Source of the DNA: Paraburkholderia lacunae
Lineage (GTDB): Bacteria; Pseudomonadota; Gammaproteobacteria; Burkholderiales; Burkholderiaceae
Length of the DNA stretch: 64,000 nt
Assembly: GCF_003353175.1 (NCBI RefSeq)
Contig: NZ_QHKS01000009.1
Coordinates: 62,001 to 126,000 of the forward strand
Direction of reading: 5' to 3'
Made by a program: the position numbers and the translations under genes
The notes under the pieces: generated by a model
Seen by the model: only the letters and a program-made list of their open reading frames with translations
What the model was told of the DNA's origin: nothing
Databases searched by the model: none
Part shown: positions 35,417-43,776 of the stretch, in pieces
Position numbering within the stretch: position 1 is the stretch's first letter
Layout: each line of letters begins with the position of its first letter

Positions 35417-36844
35417 ATGAAGAACGATCTGCCCGAGCTAGGCACGCTCGAAGCGCTCGAAGCGCTGCTGCGCGAGCAACGCCATGCTTATTTGCGCGCG
35501 CCGTATCCGTCGTGGGAAACCCGCGCCGCGCATCTGAAAGCGTTGCGCAAAGTCATACTCGACAATCGCGACGCGCTCGCCGACGCGATGAACGCCGACT
35601 TCGGCAATCGCGCGAAGGAGGAAGTGCTGCTCGCCGAATTCCTGCTGATCAAGGAAGAGATCGACGCCGCGCTGAAACACGGCAAGCGCTGGATGAAAGC
35701 GCAGCGCCGCAGCACCAGCAAATGGCTGCTGCCGGCGCGTGCGGCAGTCGTGCCGCAGCCGCTCGGCGTGGTCGGCATCATCGTGCCGTGGAATTATCCG
35801 GTGCTGCTGGCCGCCGGCCCGTTGATCAGCGCGCTCACCGCGGGCAACCGCGCGATCATCAAGATGTCCGAATTGACGCCCCGCACCTCGGCGCTGTTCG
35901 AGCAGCTGATCGGCCAGACCTTCGCGCGCGATCACGTCGCCGTGGTGAACGGCGACGCGGCGCTCGCCGCCGCCTTCAGCTCGCAACCGTTCGACCATCT
36001 GCTGTTCACCGGTTCGACCAAGGTCGGCCACGAAGTGATGCGCGCCGCCGCCGAGCATCTCACGCCGGTGACGCTGGAGCTCGGCGGCAAGTCGCCGGCG
36101 ATCATCGGCCAGCATGCGCGCTTTCACAACGCGGTCGACAACCTCGTCGCCGGCAAGACGCTCAACGCCGGCCAGACCTGCGTCGCGCCCGACTACGTGC
36201 TGCTGCCGCGCGGCCAGGAGCAGGCGTTCATCGAACGGGCGCGCGCGCGGATGGCGAAGATGTATCCCGACTTCGCGCACAACCGCGACTACACGTCGAT
36301 CATTTCGGAGCGGCATTTCGCGCGGCTGCAACGCCTCGCCGACGAAGCGCAGGCCGCCGGCGCGCAACTCCATACGCTGACCGGCACCGCGCCCGACCCT
36401 GCCAGCCGCCGCTTCCCGCTGACCGCCGTCACCCAGGCGCCGGACCAATGCGCGCTGATGCAGGAGGAAATCTTCGGGCCGCTGCTGCCGATCGTCCCCT
36501 ACGACACACTCGACGACGCGATCGCGTGGATCAACACGCGGCCCCGTCCGCTCGCGCTCTATCTGTATGCCGACGACGCCGCCACCGTCGAGCGCGTCAC
36601 GCTCGAAACTATCGCGGGCGGCATGGCGGTCAACGAAACGCTGATGCATCTGGCGTGCGAGAGCCTGCCGTTCGGCGGGGTCGGGGCGAGCGGGATGGGC
36701 GCGTATCACGGCTACGAAGGCTTCGTGACCTTCTCGAAGATGAAGCCGGTGCTCACGCAGGCGCGTCTGAATGCGCGCGGACTGGTTTCGCCGCCGTATG
36801 GCAAGCGGGTGAATGCGCTGCTGAAGCTGATGCTGCGGTTCTGA
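35417..36844 (+). CDS. Coniferyl-aldehyde-dehydrogenase-type aldehyde dehydrogenase
   Basis: 475 aa, no Rossmann start but standard ALDH fold. VGIIVPWNYPVLL sits in the NAD site, catalytic Glu is E221 in LELGGKSP and the catalytic Cys C255 in LNAGQTCVAPDY. The short C-terminus without the oligomerisation tail and the CVAPDYVL context match the coniferyl/fatty aldehyde group. It probably oxidises an aldehyde made by the divergent GMC dehydrogenase. It converges on the flagellar cluster 11 bp later. Confidence 0.9.
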   Translation: MKNDLPELGTLEALEALLREQRHAYLRAPYPSWETRAAHLKALRKVILDNRDALADAMNADFGNRAKEEVLLAEFLLIKEEIDAALKHGKRWMKAQRRSTSKWLLPARAAVVPQPLGVVGIIVPWNYPVLLAAGPLISALTAGNRAIIKMSELTPRTSALFEQLIGQTFARDHVAVVNGDAALAAAFSSQPFDHLLFTGSTKVGHEVMRAAAEHLTPVTLELGGKSPAIIGQHARFHNAVDNLVAGKTLNAGQTCVAPDYVLLPRGQEQAFIERARARMAKMYPDFAHNRDYTSIISERHFARLQRLADEAQAAGAQLHTLTGTAPDPASRRFPLTAVTQAPDQCALMQEEIFGPLLPIVPYDTLDDAIAWINTRPRPLALYLYADDAATVERVTLETIAGGMAVNETLMHLACESLPFGGVGASGMGAYHGYEGFVTFSKMKPVLTQARLNARGLVSPPYGKRVNALLKLMLRF

Positions 36845-36855
36845 GGCGGCCGGAC

Positions 36856-37236
36856 TCAGTCCGGGCGCTTCTCGCCGGAACCATCGCCGGAAACATCGCC
36901 GGAAACCTCGGTGGCGACCACGTCGGTGACGTCCGTCTTCCGGGCCGCCCCGTCTTCGGGCCTATCCTCCGCGCCGCTTTCCAGCCGATGCAGCCACGCC
37001 AGCAATTCCGCCACCGCCTGGTAAAGCTGCGGCGGAATCCGCGTATCGAGGTCCACCTGCATCAGCAGCGACACCATCTCCGGCGCTTCATGCACGTAGA
37101 GGCCGGCTTCCTTGGCGCGCTGCACGATCATCTCGGCGACGAGGCCATAGCCCTTGGCGATCACGCGCGGCGCGGGCTCGCCGCCTTGCGCGTCGTAGAC
37201 GAGCGCCGCCGCGCTGCGGCGGTGTTTGCGGCTCAT
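36856..37236 (-). CDS. FlhB C-terminal-domain-like protein (EscU/YscU/HrcU family fragment)
   Basis: 126 aa. It aligns with the cytoplasmic C-terminal export-switch domain of FlhB: AAALVYD..., PRVIAKGYGLVAEMIVQRAKEAGLYVHEAPEMVSLLMQVDLDTRIPPQLYQAVAELLAWL. The membrane part is absent and so is the NPTH autocleavage motif that precedes this region in FlhB. After residue ~90 comes an acidic Asp/Glu-Val tail. Its ATG overlaps the stop of the FliK-like gene (ATGA). It could modulate substrate switching as FhlB-type proteins are proposed to do. Confidence 0.85.
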   Translation of the reverse strand: MSRKHRRSAAALVYDAQGGEPAPRVIAKGYGLVAEMIVQRAKEAGLYVHEAPEMVSLLMQVDLDTRIPPQLYQAVAELLAWLHRLESGAEDRPEDGAARKTDVTDVVATEVSGDVSGDGSGEKRPD

Positions 37237-38621
37237 CGCATGTCCCAATCGAAATCGTCGAGCGGCGCGGCCTCCGGCCGGACCGCGCTTGCGGCGCGGC
37301 GCGCAGTCGGGGCCGGCGAGGCGGAGCGCGCATACGCCGAAGCCGCCGCCGCGCCGGCTGCGTTGGTCGCCGCGGCAGGCGCGCCGCCGCCGATCTCGCG
37401 GATCGTCAGCCCGTTCAGTTCGATGCCCGCCGCCGCCAGCCGCTGACGAAAGCTCTCGCCCTGCATCGCCAGCCGCGCCGCACCGCCGGGACTCGCCTGC
37501 ACGCGCGCCACCAGCCGCGTGCCCGTCAGCGTCAATTCCGCATCGACGGTACCGAGCGTCGGCAGCGACAGCGTCAGACGCGTGCGCCATGGCTGATCGT
37601 CGTCGCTCGCGGCGCCGCCGCCGCTGCGGTTCCATTCGTCGCCGTCCTGCTCGATCGTCCAGTCGAGCTTGGCGCCCGGCCAGGCTTCGCCGGTCCAGCG
37701 AAACTGCCCGGTCGCGAGCAGATCGAGCTGCTGACGCACCAAGGGAATCGTCGCCGGATGAACCTGGGCTCCCATCGATTGCGCGTTTTGCGACGGCGCG
37801 CCGTCGGCCAAAGCCGCCGAGGCGTTATGCAAGCTCGCGTGCGCGTGCTGGCCGTTCAGATCCGAAAGAGAGTTGGCCAGTAATTCGCCGGCCACGAAAC
37901 GCGCGGCCTGCGCCGTCTGGATCGCCGGTGTGGCGCGCGCGGCGGCGTTGCCTTCGGGCCCGCCGTTGGCCGAGGCGCCCAACCCCTGGCGCTGCGTGGG
38001 ATTCGCGCTTGTGGCCGGCTCGGCATCGCTTGCCCAGTCGAGCGGCAATTGCGCGGCAGCGGCCACCAGCTTGTTTTGCGCCTCGCCGGCGAGCGCGGCG
38101 GGAGGCCGCTGGCCCGCCAGCCATTGCGCGAGATGGGCTTCGTAGAACAAACCGCTGTCGCCGACCGTCTGTTCGAGCGCCGCCGCCAGCGCGGCGACCG
38201 GCACCTGCGCGGCGGCCACGTTCGCGGTGGACGCGGCCGCGGCGGCATTCGCAGGGGCATTCGCAGCGGAAAACGCGGTATTGGGGGAAGCCGCGGAGAA
38301 AGTGTCGAACAGCGGCAAGCCGTCGATTCCGACATCGAGCGCCGGTGCGGCTGGCCAGATCGGCGTCTGGCCAAGCACGGCAGGCGTCGCCTCGCCGCCC
38401 GAGCGCACGATCGCGTTGAGCGTCAGCGCGACGGCGGACAGCGCGGTTTGTGCCGAAGCCGGCGGCGTGGTGGGCGCCGCATCGGGTGTCGCCGTCGACG
38501 GCGCGGTATCGACGCCTGCCGCACCGGTCTGCGAGGCGGCCGCCGAGCCCGGCGCAATATTGAGCAGACTGTCGATCCGGTTCGCGAGCAGCGAAGCGAC
38601 GGCCGTGTCGATTCCGTTCAT
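37233..38621 (-). CDS. FliK-like hook-length control protein (second copy)
   Basis: 462 aa. The N-terminal two-thirds are Ala/Pro/Thr-rich and disordered. The C-terminal domain (TLSLPTLGTVDAELTLTGTRLVARVQASPGG followed by LRQRLAAAGIELNGLTIRE) is the Flg_hook domain (PF02120) that binds FlhB. A separate classic fliK occurs at 46063-47613. This copy is coupled by overlap to the FlhB-like gene, suggesting a paired function. It starts 99 bp after the fliT stop. Confidence 0.85.
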   Translation of the reverse strand: MNGIDTAVASLLANRIDSLLNIAPGSAAASQTGAAGVDTAPSTATPDAAPTTPPASAQTALSAVALTLNAIVRSGGEATPAVLGQTPIWPAAPALDVGIDGLPLFDTFSAASPNTAFSAANAPANAAAAASTANVAAAQVPVAALAAALEQTVGDSGLFYEAHLAQWLAGQRPPAALAGEAQNKLVAAAAQLPLDWASDAEPATSANPTQRQGLGASANGGPEGNAAARATPAIQTAQAARFVAGELLANSLSDLNGQHAHASLHNASAALADGAPSQNAQSMGAQVHPATIPLVRQQLDLLATGQFRWTGEAWPGAKLDWTIEQDGDEWNRSGGGAASDDDQPWRTRLTLSLPTLGTVDAELTLTGTRLVARVQASPGGAARLAMQGESFRQRLAAAGIELNGLTIREIGGGAPAAATNAAGAAAASAYARSASPAPTARRAASAVRPEAAPLDDFDWDMR

Positions 38622-38720
38622 GCCGATTCCTTGGTCACATGGGCAGCGCGCTCAGGGACGATGCGGCGCGCCTGGGCGAATCCGGCCCGCTCCAGGCAAC
38701 CCCGGCGCGCCCGGTCAAAC

Positions 38721-39047
38721 TCAGCGCGCCCCGTACAGCTCCTTGAGCACGCGGGCCGACCGTCCGGCGAACAGGGCCGACAGCGTGGCCATGCGCGGAT
38801 TCGCCAGATCGCGGACCGCGGCGTCGTCGGCGAGGATCTGCCGGATCAGCGCGTATTTGCGCAGGCGCTCCGCTTCGTCCAGCTTGACGCCGGTCTCCGC
38901 ATCCCGGAGCGCCTCCACCAGAATCCGATACTCCTCCTGCAAGTGCACCAGATCGCTCCACAGGGCCCGCCGCGCAGCCGTCAGCATGCGGCGGGAAATC
39001 GCTGCAATCGCCTCATAGCGGGCGAAATATTCTGCGTTCGATGTCAT
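38721..39047 (-). CDS. fliT: FliT, flagellar export chaperone for FliD
   Basis: 108 aa, mostly helical and charged, with MTSNAEYFARYEAIAAISRRML at the start and a WSDLVHLQEEYRILVEAL helix as in FliT. In enterobacteria FliT binds FliD and FlhDC. The ATG overlaps the fliS stop by 4 bp (39044-39047), the standard fliST arrangement. Sequence conservation in this family is low, so length and position carry most of the call. Confidence 0.85.
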   Translation of the reverse strand: MTSNAEYFARYEAIAAISRRMLTAARRALWSDLVHLQEEYRILVEALRDAETGVKLDEAERLRKYALIRQILADDAAVRDLANPRMATLSALFAGRSARVLKELYGAR

Positions 39048-39478
39048 CTCATGCTTTCCGCGGCCGGCTGTGCCGCCATCCGCGCGATCTCCGGGGCAAT
39101 CCCGATCCAGGCTTCTTCCAGCGTTGCCAGCAGGCCATCGACCTCGACCAGCATCGCCTCGCTTTGTTTTATGTTGGCTTCGAGCAGCCGGCGCGCCATA
39201 TAGCTGTATAGCGCGTCCAACCGCTCTGCAATCTCGCCGCCCGCCTCCAGATTGAGCGACTGCTGCAGCCCGCTTTCGACGATCTGAATCGCCTTGCCGA
39301 TCGCTTCTCCGCGTGCCGGCACATTGCCTTGCTGCACATGCATGCGCGCCTGCGCGATGGCTTGCCGGGCGCCCTGATACAACATCACGATCAGACGATG
39401 CGGACTCGCGCCCATCACCCCTGTCTCGACGCCCACGCGTGCGTACGCATTGGCTCCAGAGTGTCCTGGGGAAAACAT
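39044..39478 (-). CDS. fliS: FliS, flagellin chaperone
   Basis: 144 aa, all-helical. The N-terminal YARVGVETGVMGASPHRLIVMLYQGA matches the FliS YxxxxxxTxSPxxLIxMLYxG pattern; GEAIGKAIQIVESGLQQSLNL and LYSYMARRLLEANIKQ follow. It caps flagellin in the cytosol until export. GGAGGAGC precedes the ATG at 39476-39478. fliC and fliD are not in this window. Confidence 0.94.
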   Translation of the reverse strand: MFSPGHSGANAYARVGVETGVMGASPHRLIVMLYQGARQAIAQARMHVQQGNVPARGEAIGKAIQIVESGLQQSLNLEAGGEIAERLDALYSYMARRLLEANIKQSEAMLVEVDGLLATLEEAWIGIAPEIARMAAQPAAESMR

Positions 39479-39563
39479 CGGCGCTCCTCCTCTCTTGCAC
39501 TGCGGTTAGTCATCGCAACCCATCCGTGCACGTTGCCGCGCGCCGAACTCTGCCTGTACCTGG

Positions 39564-39591
39564 TTATCGGATAGGCAGCGGGAAAGCTTTA
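39564..39591 (-). promoter_or_regulatory. Candidate sigma-28 promoter of fliST
   Basis: On the minus strand TAAAG is followed 15 nt later by TCCGATAA, against the FliA consensus TAAA-N15-GCCGATAA. The spacing is one longer than the optimum. It lies about 86 bp upstream of fliS in the 245-bp fliE-fliS spacer, and would give class 3 expression of fliST. Confidence 0.5.
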
Positions 39592-39723
39592 GTGTGGTGT
39601 AAGGGGGATTAAGGGCTGATTGGAGCGGTCCACGCTGGGCGGCCCACGTAGGGCTGCCCGGTGGTCACACGGTGTCCGGCGTTCAGGCAGGCAAGCGGAA
39701 CGGCCTTGCCGCCCGGGTCGCGC

Positions 39724-40074
39724 TCACACCTGCATCTGCATGATGTCGTTATAGGCCGACACCAGTTTGTTGCGCACCTGCAAGCCGAACTGGAAGCCGA
39801 CGTTGGCCTTCTGCATGTCGACCATCACGTCGTTCAGCGACACGTTCGACGCGCCGAGTTCGAACGCCTTCGATTCGCCGATCGCCTTGGTCTGATCGCC
39901 GCTGATCTTGTCGAGCGACGCCTTCAGCGCCGAGGCGAAGCTGCCGGCCGTCGCCGCGCCGGACTGGCCGGCCGCCTGAGCGCCGGCCAGCGGGTCATTG
40001 TTGCCGGCCGCTTGCGCCGCCATCGACTGCATCTGTTGCAGCGCCGACGAAAGCGCGTTCACGGGCATAGTCAT
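39724..40074 (-). CDS. fliE: FliE, hook-basal body linker
   Basis: 116 aa. It links MS ring and rod. Typical C-terminal segment: [38 protein letters not shown], ending as FliE does. The ATG at 40072-40074 follows GGAG by 5 bp. It is divergent from fliF, with 235 bp between the two starts. Confidence 0.94.
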   Translation of the reverse strand: MTMPVNALSSALQQMQSMAAQAAGNNDPLAGAQAAGQSGAATAGSFASALKASLDKISGDQTKAIGESKAFELGASNVSLNDVMVDMQKANVGFQFGLQVRNKLVSAYNDIMQMQV

Positions 40075-40309
40075 ATTCTCTCCAGGGAATGACGACCGGC
40101 ATGCCGAACCGCACCGATCTGAGCGAAAGCATAGCAGCGGGCCTTTAGGGAAAGCCCCGAAACTAGGGGGAAAACCCGGCTCTATTCAAGCAATCGGGTT
40201 GAGCGGCCCTGCGGATAATTTCAATGGTGAAAGTATCTGTCCGTGCGCCCGCCGACCCTCGGTGCGGCGGGGCGGCAGAACGCAAAGGCATCCCGGAGAT
40301 ACCCGACGC

Positions 40310-42121
40310 ATGGATTCGTCAGCCAACTCTTTGATCAACCCCGACGCCCGCATGGGCCTCGCCGGCGCGCAGCCGGGCGCGGGCGCGTCCGGCGCCGGCC
40401 AGCCGGGCGGCGCGGCCGATCTCGGCGGCCTGGGGGGCAACCTTGGCGGCATGGGCGGCAACTTCGGCCAGCGCCTGTCGGGCCTCACGCAAATGCGCGG
40501 CAATCCACGCGCGCCGCTGATTTTTGCCGTCGCGCTGCTGGTGGCGATCGTGGCGGGTCTGTTTCTGTGGTCGCGCGCGCCGGACTATAAGGTGCTCTAC
40601 AGCAACCTGTCGGACCGCGACGGCGGTGCGATCATCACCGCGCTCCAGCAGGCCAATATTCCCTACAAGTTCTCCGACGCCGGCGGCGCGATCCTCGTGC
40701 CCGCCGAGCAGGTGCATGAGATGCGTCTGCGTCTGGCTTCGCAAGGCCTGCCGAAGAGCGGCTCGGTCGGCTTCGAATTGATGGACAACCAGAAGTTCGG
40801 CATCAGCCAGTTCGCCGAGCAGATCAACTATCAGCGGGCGCTGGAAGGCGAGCTGCAGCGCACGATCGAATCGATTTCCTCGGTGAAGTCGGCGCGCGTG
40901 CATCTGGCGATTCCGAAGCCTTCCGTGTTCGTGCGCGACAAGGAAGCGCCCTCCGCGTCGGTGCTGGTCGACCTGTATCCGGGCCGCGCGCTCGACGAAG
41001 GCCAGGTGCTGGCGATTACCCATATGGTGGCGTCGGCGGTGCCGGATATGCCGGTGCGCGGCGTGACGATCCTCGACCAGGACGGCAACCTGCTGACGAA
41101 CCCGTCCTCCGGCAGCGGCCTGGATGCCTCGCAACTGAAGTATCGCCAGCAGATCGAGCGCAACACGCAACAGCGCATCGACGCGATCCTTGCGCCGCTG
41201 TTCGGCGCCGGCAATGCGCATTCGCAGGTCAGCGCCGATATCGACTTCGCCCGTAGCGAGCAGACCTCGGAAAACTACGGCCCGAACGGCAGCCCGCAAC
41301 AAGCCGCGATCCGCAGCCAGCAATCGAGCAGCGCCACCGAAATGTCGCAGGCGGCCGCCTCGGGCGTGCCCGGCGCGCTGTCGAACCTGCCCCCGCAGCC
41401 GGCGTCGGCGCCGATCAATGCGCCGAACGGCGCGAGCGGCGTAACCACCACGCCGCTCAGCGACCGCAAGGATTCGACCACCAATTACGAGCTCGACAAG
41501 ACCGTGCGCCATCTGGAGCAGCCGATGGGCGGTATCAAGCGTCTGTCGGTGGCGGTGGTGGTCAACTATCTGCGGGTGGTCGACTCCAAGGGTCACGCCA
41601 CGATGCAGCCGGTCACCGCCGGCAAGCTTACGCAGGTCGAGCAGCTGGTGAAGGACGCGATGGGCTTCGACGCGTCGCGCGGCGACTCGGTCAACGTGGT
41701 CAACAGCGCGTTCACCACCGACGTCGACCCGACCGCCGACCTGCCGTGGTGGCGCACGCCGGACATGATCGCGCTCGCCAAGCAGATCGCGACCTACCTC
41801 GGCATCGGCGCCGTCGCCCTGTTCCTTTACTTCGTGATGGTGAAGCCGGCGCTGCGCCGCGCTTTCCCGCCGCCGGAACCGGTCGTGACGGCGACGGCGC
41901 TGCCGTCGCCGGACGAACCGATCCTGCTGGACGGCATCCCGGCCGCCGAGCGCGCAGGCGCCCTCGCCGCCGCCGAAGACGAAGCCGACTCCGAGCTGCT
42001 GATGCTGGAGAACGCAAAGCACAAGTACGAGCGGAATCTGGAATTCGCGCGCAACATCGCGCGCCAGGATCCGAAGATCGTCGCAACCGTCGTGAAAAAC
42101 TGGGTCTCCGATGAGCGCTGA
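40310..42121 (+). CDS. fliF: FliF, flagellar MS-ring protein
   Basis: 603 aa. Two transmembrane segments (about residues 64-84 and 485-505) bracket the periplasmic ring-building motifs: YKVLYSNLSDRDGGAIITAL, NIPYKFSDAGGAILVPAEQ, ARVHLAIPKPSVFVRDKEAPSASV and NYELDKTVRH. A Gly-rich N-terminus (residues ~14-55) is longer than usual. The C-terminus that binds FliG is intact. ATG at 40310; ends overlapping fliG by 11 bp. Confidence 0.96.
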   Translation: MDSSANSLINPDARMGLAGAQPGAGASGAGQPGGAADLGGLGGNLGGMGGNFGQRLSGLTQMRGNPRAPLIFAVALLVAIVAGLFLWSRAPDYKVLYSNLSDRDGGAIITALQQANIPYKFSDAGGAILVPAEQVHEMRLRLASQGLPKSGSVGFELMDNQKFGISQFAEQINYQRALEGELQRTIESISSVKSARVHLAIPKPSVFVRDKEAPSASVLVDLYPGRALDEGQVLAITHMVASAVPDMPVRGVTILDQDGNLLTNPSSGSGLDASQLKYRQQIERNTQQRIDAILAPLFGAGNAHSQVSADIDFARSEQTSENYGPNGSPQQAAIRSQQSSSATEMSQAAASGVPGALSNLPPQPASAPINAPNGASGVTTTPLSDRKDSTTNYELDKTVRHLEQPMGGIKRLSVAVVVNYLRVVDSKGHATMQPVTAGKLTQVEQLVKDAMGFDASRGDSVNVVNSAFTTDVDPTADLPWWRTPDMIALAKQIATYLGIGAVALFLYFVMVKPALRRAFPPPEPVVTATALPSPDEPILLDGIPAAERAGALAAAEDEADSELLMLENAKHKYERNLEFARNIARQDPKIVATVVKNWVSDER

Positions 42122-43106
42122 AGGCGTAATGAAGAGCGCGCTCCTGCTGATGTCGATCGGTGAGGAAGAAGCCGCGCAGGTGTTCAAGTTTCTCGGGCCG
42201 CGTGAGGTCCAGAAGATCGGCGTCGCAATGGCCGCGCTGAGGAACATCACACGTGAACAGATCGACGACGTCCTGCAGGAGTTCGTGCGCGAGGCCGAAA
42301 AGCATACCGCCCTGTCGCTCGATTCGAGCGACTACATCCGCTCGGTGCTGACCAAGGCGCTCGGCGACGACAAGGCCGGCGCGATCATCGACCGGATTTT
42401 GCAGGGCAGCGATACCAGCGGTATCGAGGGCCTCAAGTGGATGGACTCCGCGGCGGTGGCCGAGCTCATCAAGAACGAGCACCCGCAGATCATCGCGACG
42501 ATCCTCGTGCACCTGGACCGCGATCAGGCGTCGGAAATCGTCGCGTGCTTTACCGAACGTCTGCGTAACGACGTGCTGCTGCGGATCGCGACGCTCGACG
42601 GCATCCAGCCGGCCGCGCTGCGTGAACTCGACGACGTGCTGACGGGCCTGCTGTCCGGCAGCGACAACCTCAAGCGCAGCCCGATGGGCGGCATCCGCAC
42701 GGCGGCCGAGATTCTCAACTTCATGTCGAGCAACCATGAAGAAGGCGTCATCGAAAACGTCCGCCAGTACGACGCGGAACTCGCGCAGAAGATCATCGAC
42801 CAGATGTTCGTGTTCGAGAACCTGCTCGATCTGGAGGACCGCGCGATCCAGCTGCTGCTGAAGGAAGTCGAGTCCGAGGCGTTGATCATCTCGCTGAAGG
42901 GCGCGCCGCCCGCGCTGCGCCAGAAGTTCCTGTCGAACATGTCGCAGCGCGCCGCCGAACTGCTCGCCGAAGACCTCGACGCGCGCGGTCCGGTGCGTGT
43001 CTCCGAAGTCGAGACGCAGCAGCGCCGCATCCTGCAGATCGTGCGCAATCTGGCGGAAAGCGGCCAGATCGTTCTAGGCGGCAAGGCGGAAGATGCCTAT
43101 GTCTGA
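42111..43106 (+). CDS. fliG: FliG, flagellar rotor/switch protein
   Basis: 331 aa, family length. The EHPQIIATILVHL block (EHPQxxA), MGGIRTAAEILNFM and FVFENLLDLEDRAIQLLLKEVE are diagnostic, the last lying next to the torque helix with charged residues that contact MotA. It starts within the 3' end of fliF. A short overlap with fliH continues the operon. Confidence 0.97.
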   Translation: MSAEGVMKSALLLMSIGEEEAAQVFKFLGPREVQKIGVAMAALRNITREQIDDVLQEFVREAEKHTALSLDSSDYIRSVLTKALGDDKAGAIIDRILQGSDTSGIEGLKWMDSAAVAELIKNEHPQIIATILVHLDRDQASEIVACFTERLRNDVLLRIATLDGIQPAALRELDDVLTGLLSGSDNLKRSPMGGIRTAAEILNFMSSNHEEGVIENVRQYDAELAQKIIDQMFVFENLLDLEDRAIQLLLKEVESEALIISLKGAPPALRQKFLSNMSQRAAELLAEDLDARGPVRVSEVETQQRRILQIVRNLAESGQIVLGGKAEDAYV

Positions 43107-43776
43107 TACGAACTCCACGCGCAAGGACAGCCTCTCGGCCTACCAGCGCTGGGAGATGGCCTCGTTCGATCCGGTGCCGCCGGCGCCGCCCGAAGCCCAA
43201 ATCGACGACGGCGCGTTCGAGGCCGAACTCGAACGTCTGCGCGAGTCCGCGCATTCGCAGGGCATTGCGTCGGGTCACGTGGCCGGCCAGGCGCTCGGTT
43301 ATCAGGCCGGTTACGAGCAAGGTCACGCGCAGGGTTTCGAGCAGGGCCAAAGCGAAGCGCGCGAGGAAGCCGCGCGTCTGGCCGCCTTGGCCACGACCTT
43401 CAAGGCTGCACTCGACGGCGCCCAGGGCGCGATCTCGGAGACGCTGGTCGCGTTGGCGCTGGACATTGCGCAACAGGTGGTGCGCCAGCACGTGCAGCAC
43501 GACCCGACCGCACTGATTGCCGCCGCGCGCGAGGTGCTGGCCGCCGAACCGGCGCTGGTCGGCGCGCCGGCGCTGATCGTCAGTCCGGCCGACTTGCCGG
43601 TCGTCGAAGCCTATCTGTTGGAAGAACTGCAAACGCGCGGCTGGACCGTGCGCACCGATGCGTCGGTGGAGCGCGGCGGCTGCCGCGCGCAGGCCGGCAG
43701 CGGCGAAGTGGATGCCGGCATCGACACGCGCTGGGAGCGCGTCGCCGCGGCGCTCGGCAAGGTGAGCACATGGTGA
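43093..43776 (+). CDS. fliH: FliH, negative regulator of the FliI ATPase
   Basis: 227 aa. A short charged N-terminus is followed by the GxxxG-type repeats ([31 protein letters not shown]) that mark FliH, then the C-terminal domain that binds FliI. The start at 43093 is given; a second in-frame ATG at 43099 (MSDTNST) is about equally well placed after GGA. Overlaps fliG by 14 bp and fliI by 7 bp. Confidence 0.92.
   Translation: MPMSDTNSTRKDSLSAYQRWEMASFDPVPPAPPEAQIDDGAFEAELERLRESAHSQGIASGHVAGQALGYQAGYEQGHAQGFEQGQSEAREEAARLAALATTFKAALDGAQGAISETLVALALDIAQQVVRQHVQHDPTALIAAAREVLAAEPALVGAPALIVSPADLPVVEAYLLEELQTRGWTVRTDASVERGGCRAQAGSGEVDAGIDTRWERVAAALGKVSTW

Noticed and set aside
36850..36864. Short perfect palindrome ccggact-c-agtccgg as a bidirectional terminator
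   Set aside because: No U-run on either side and it overlaps the 3' end of the FlhB-like gene; could be chance.
40075..40309. Search for FlhDC or sigma-54 sites between fliE and fliF
   Set aside because: I could not find a match good enough to report; gcggataa near 40211 lacks a partner -35.
40319..42250. Minus-strand reading frame opposite fliF
   Set aside because: fliF is unmistakable on the plus strand; the minus frame has no conserved motif.
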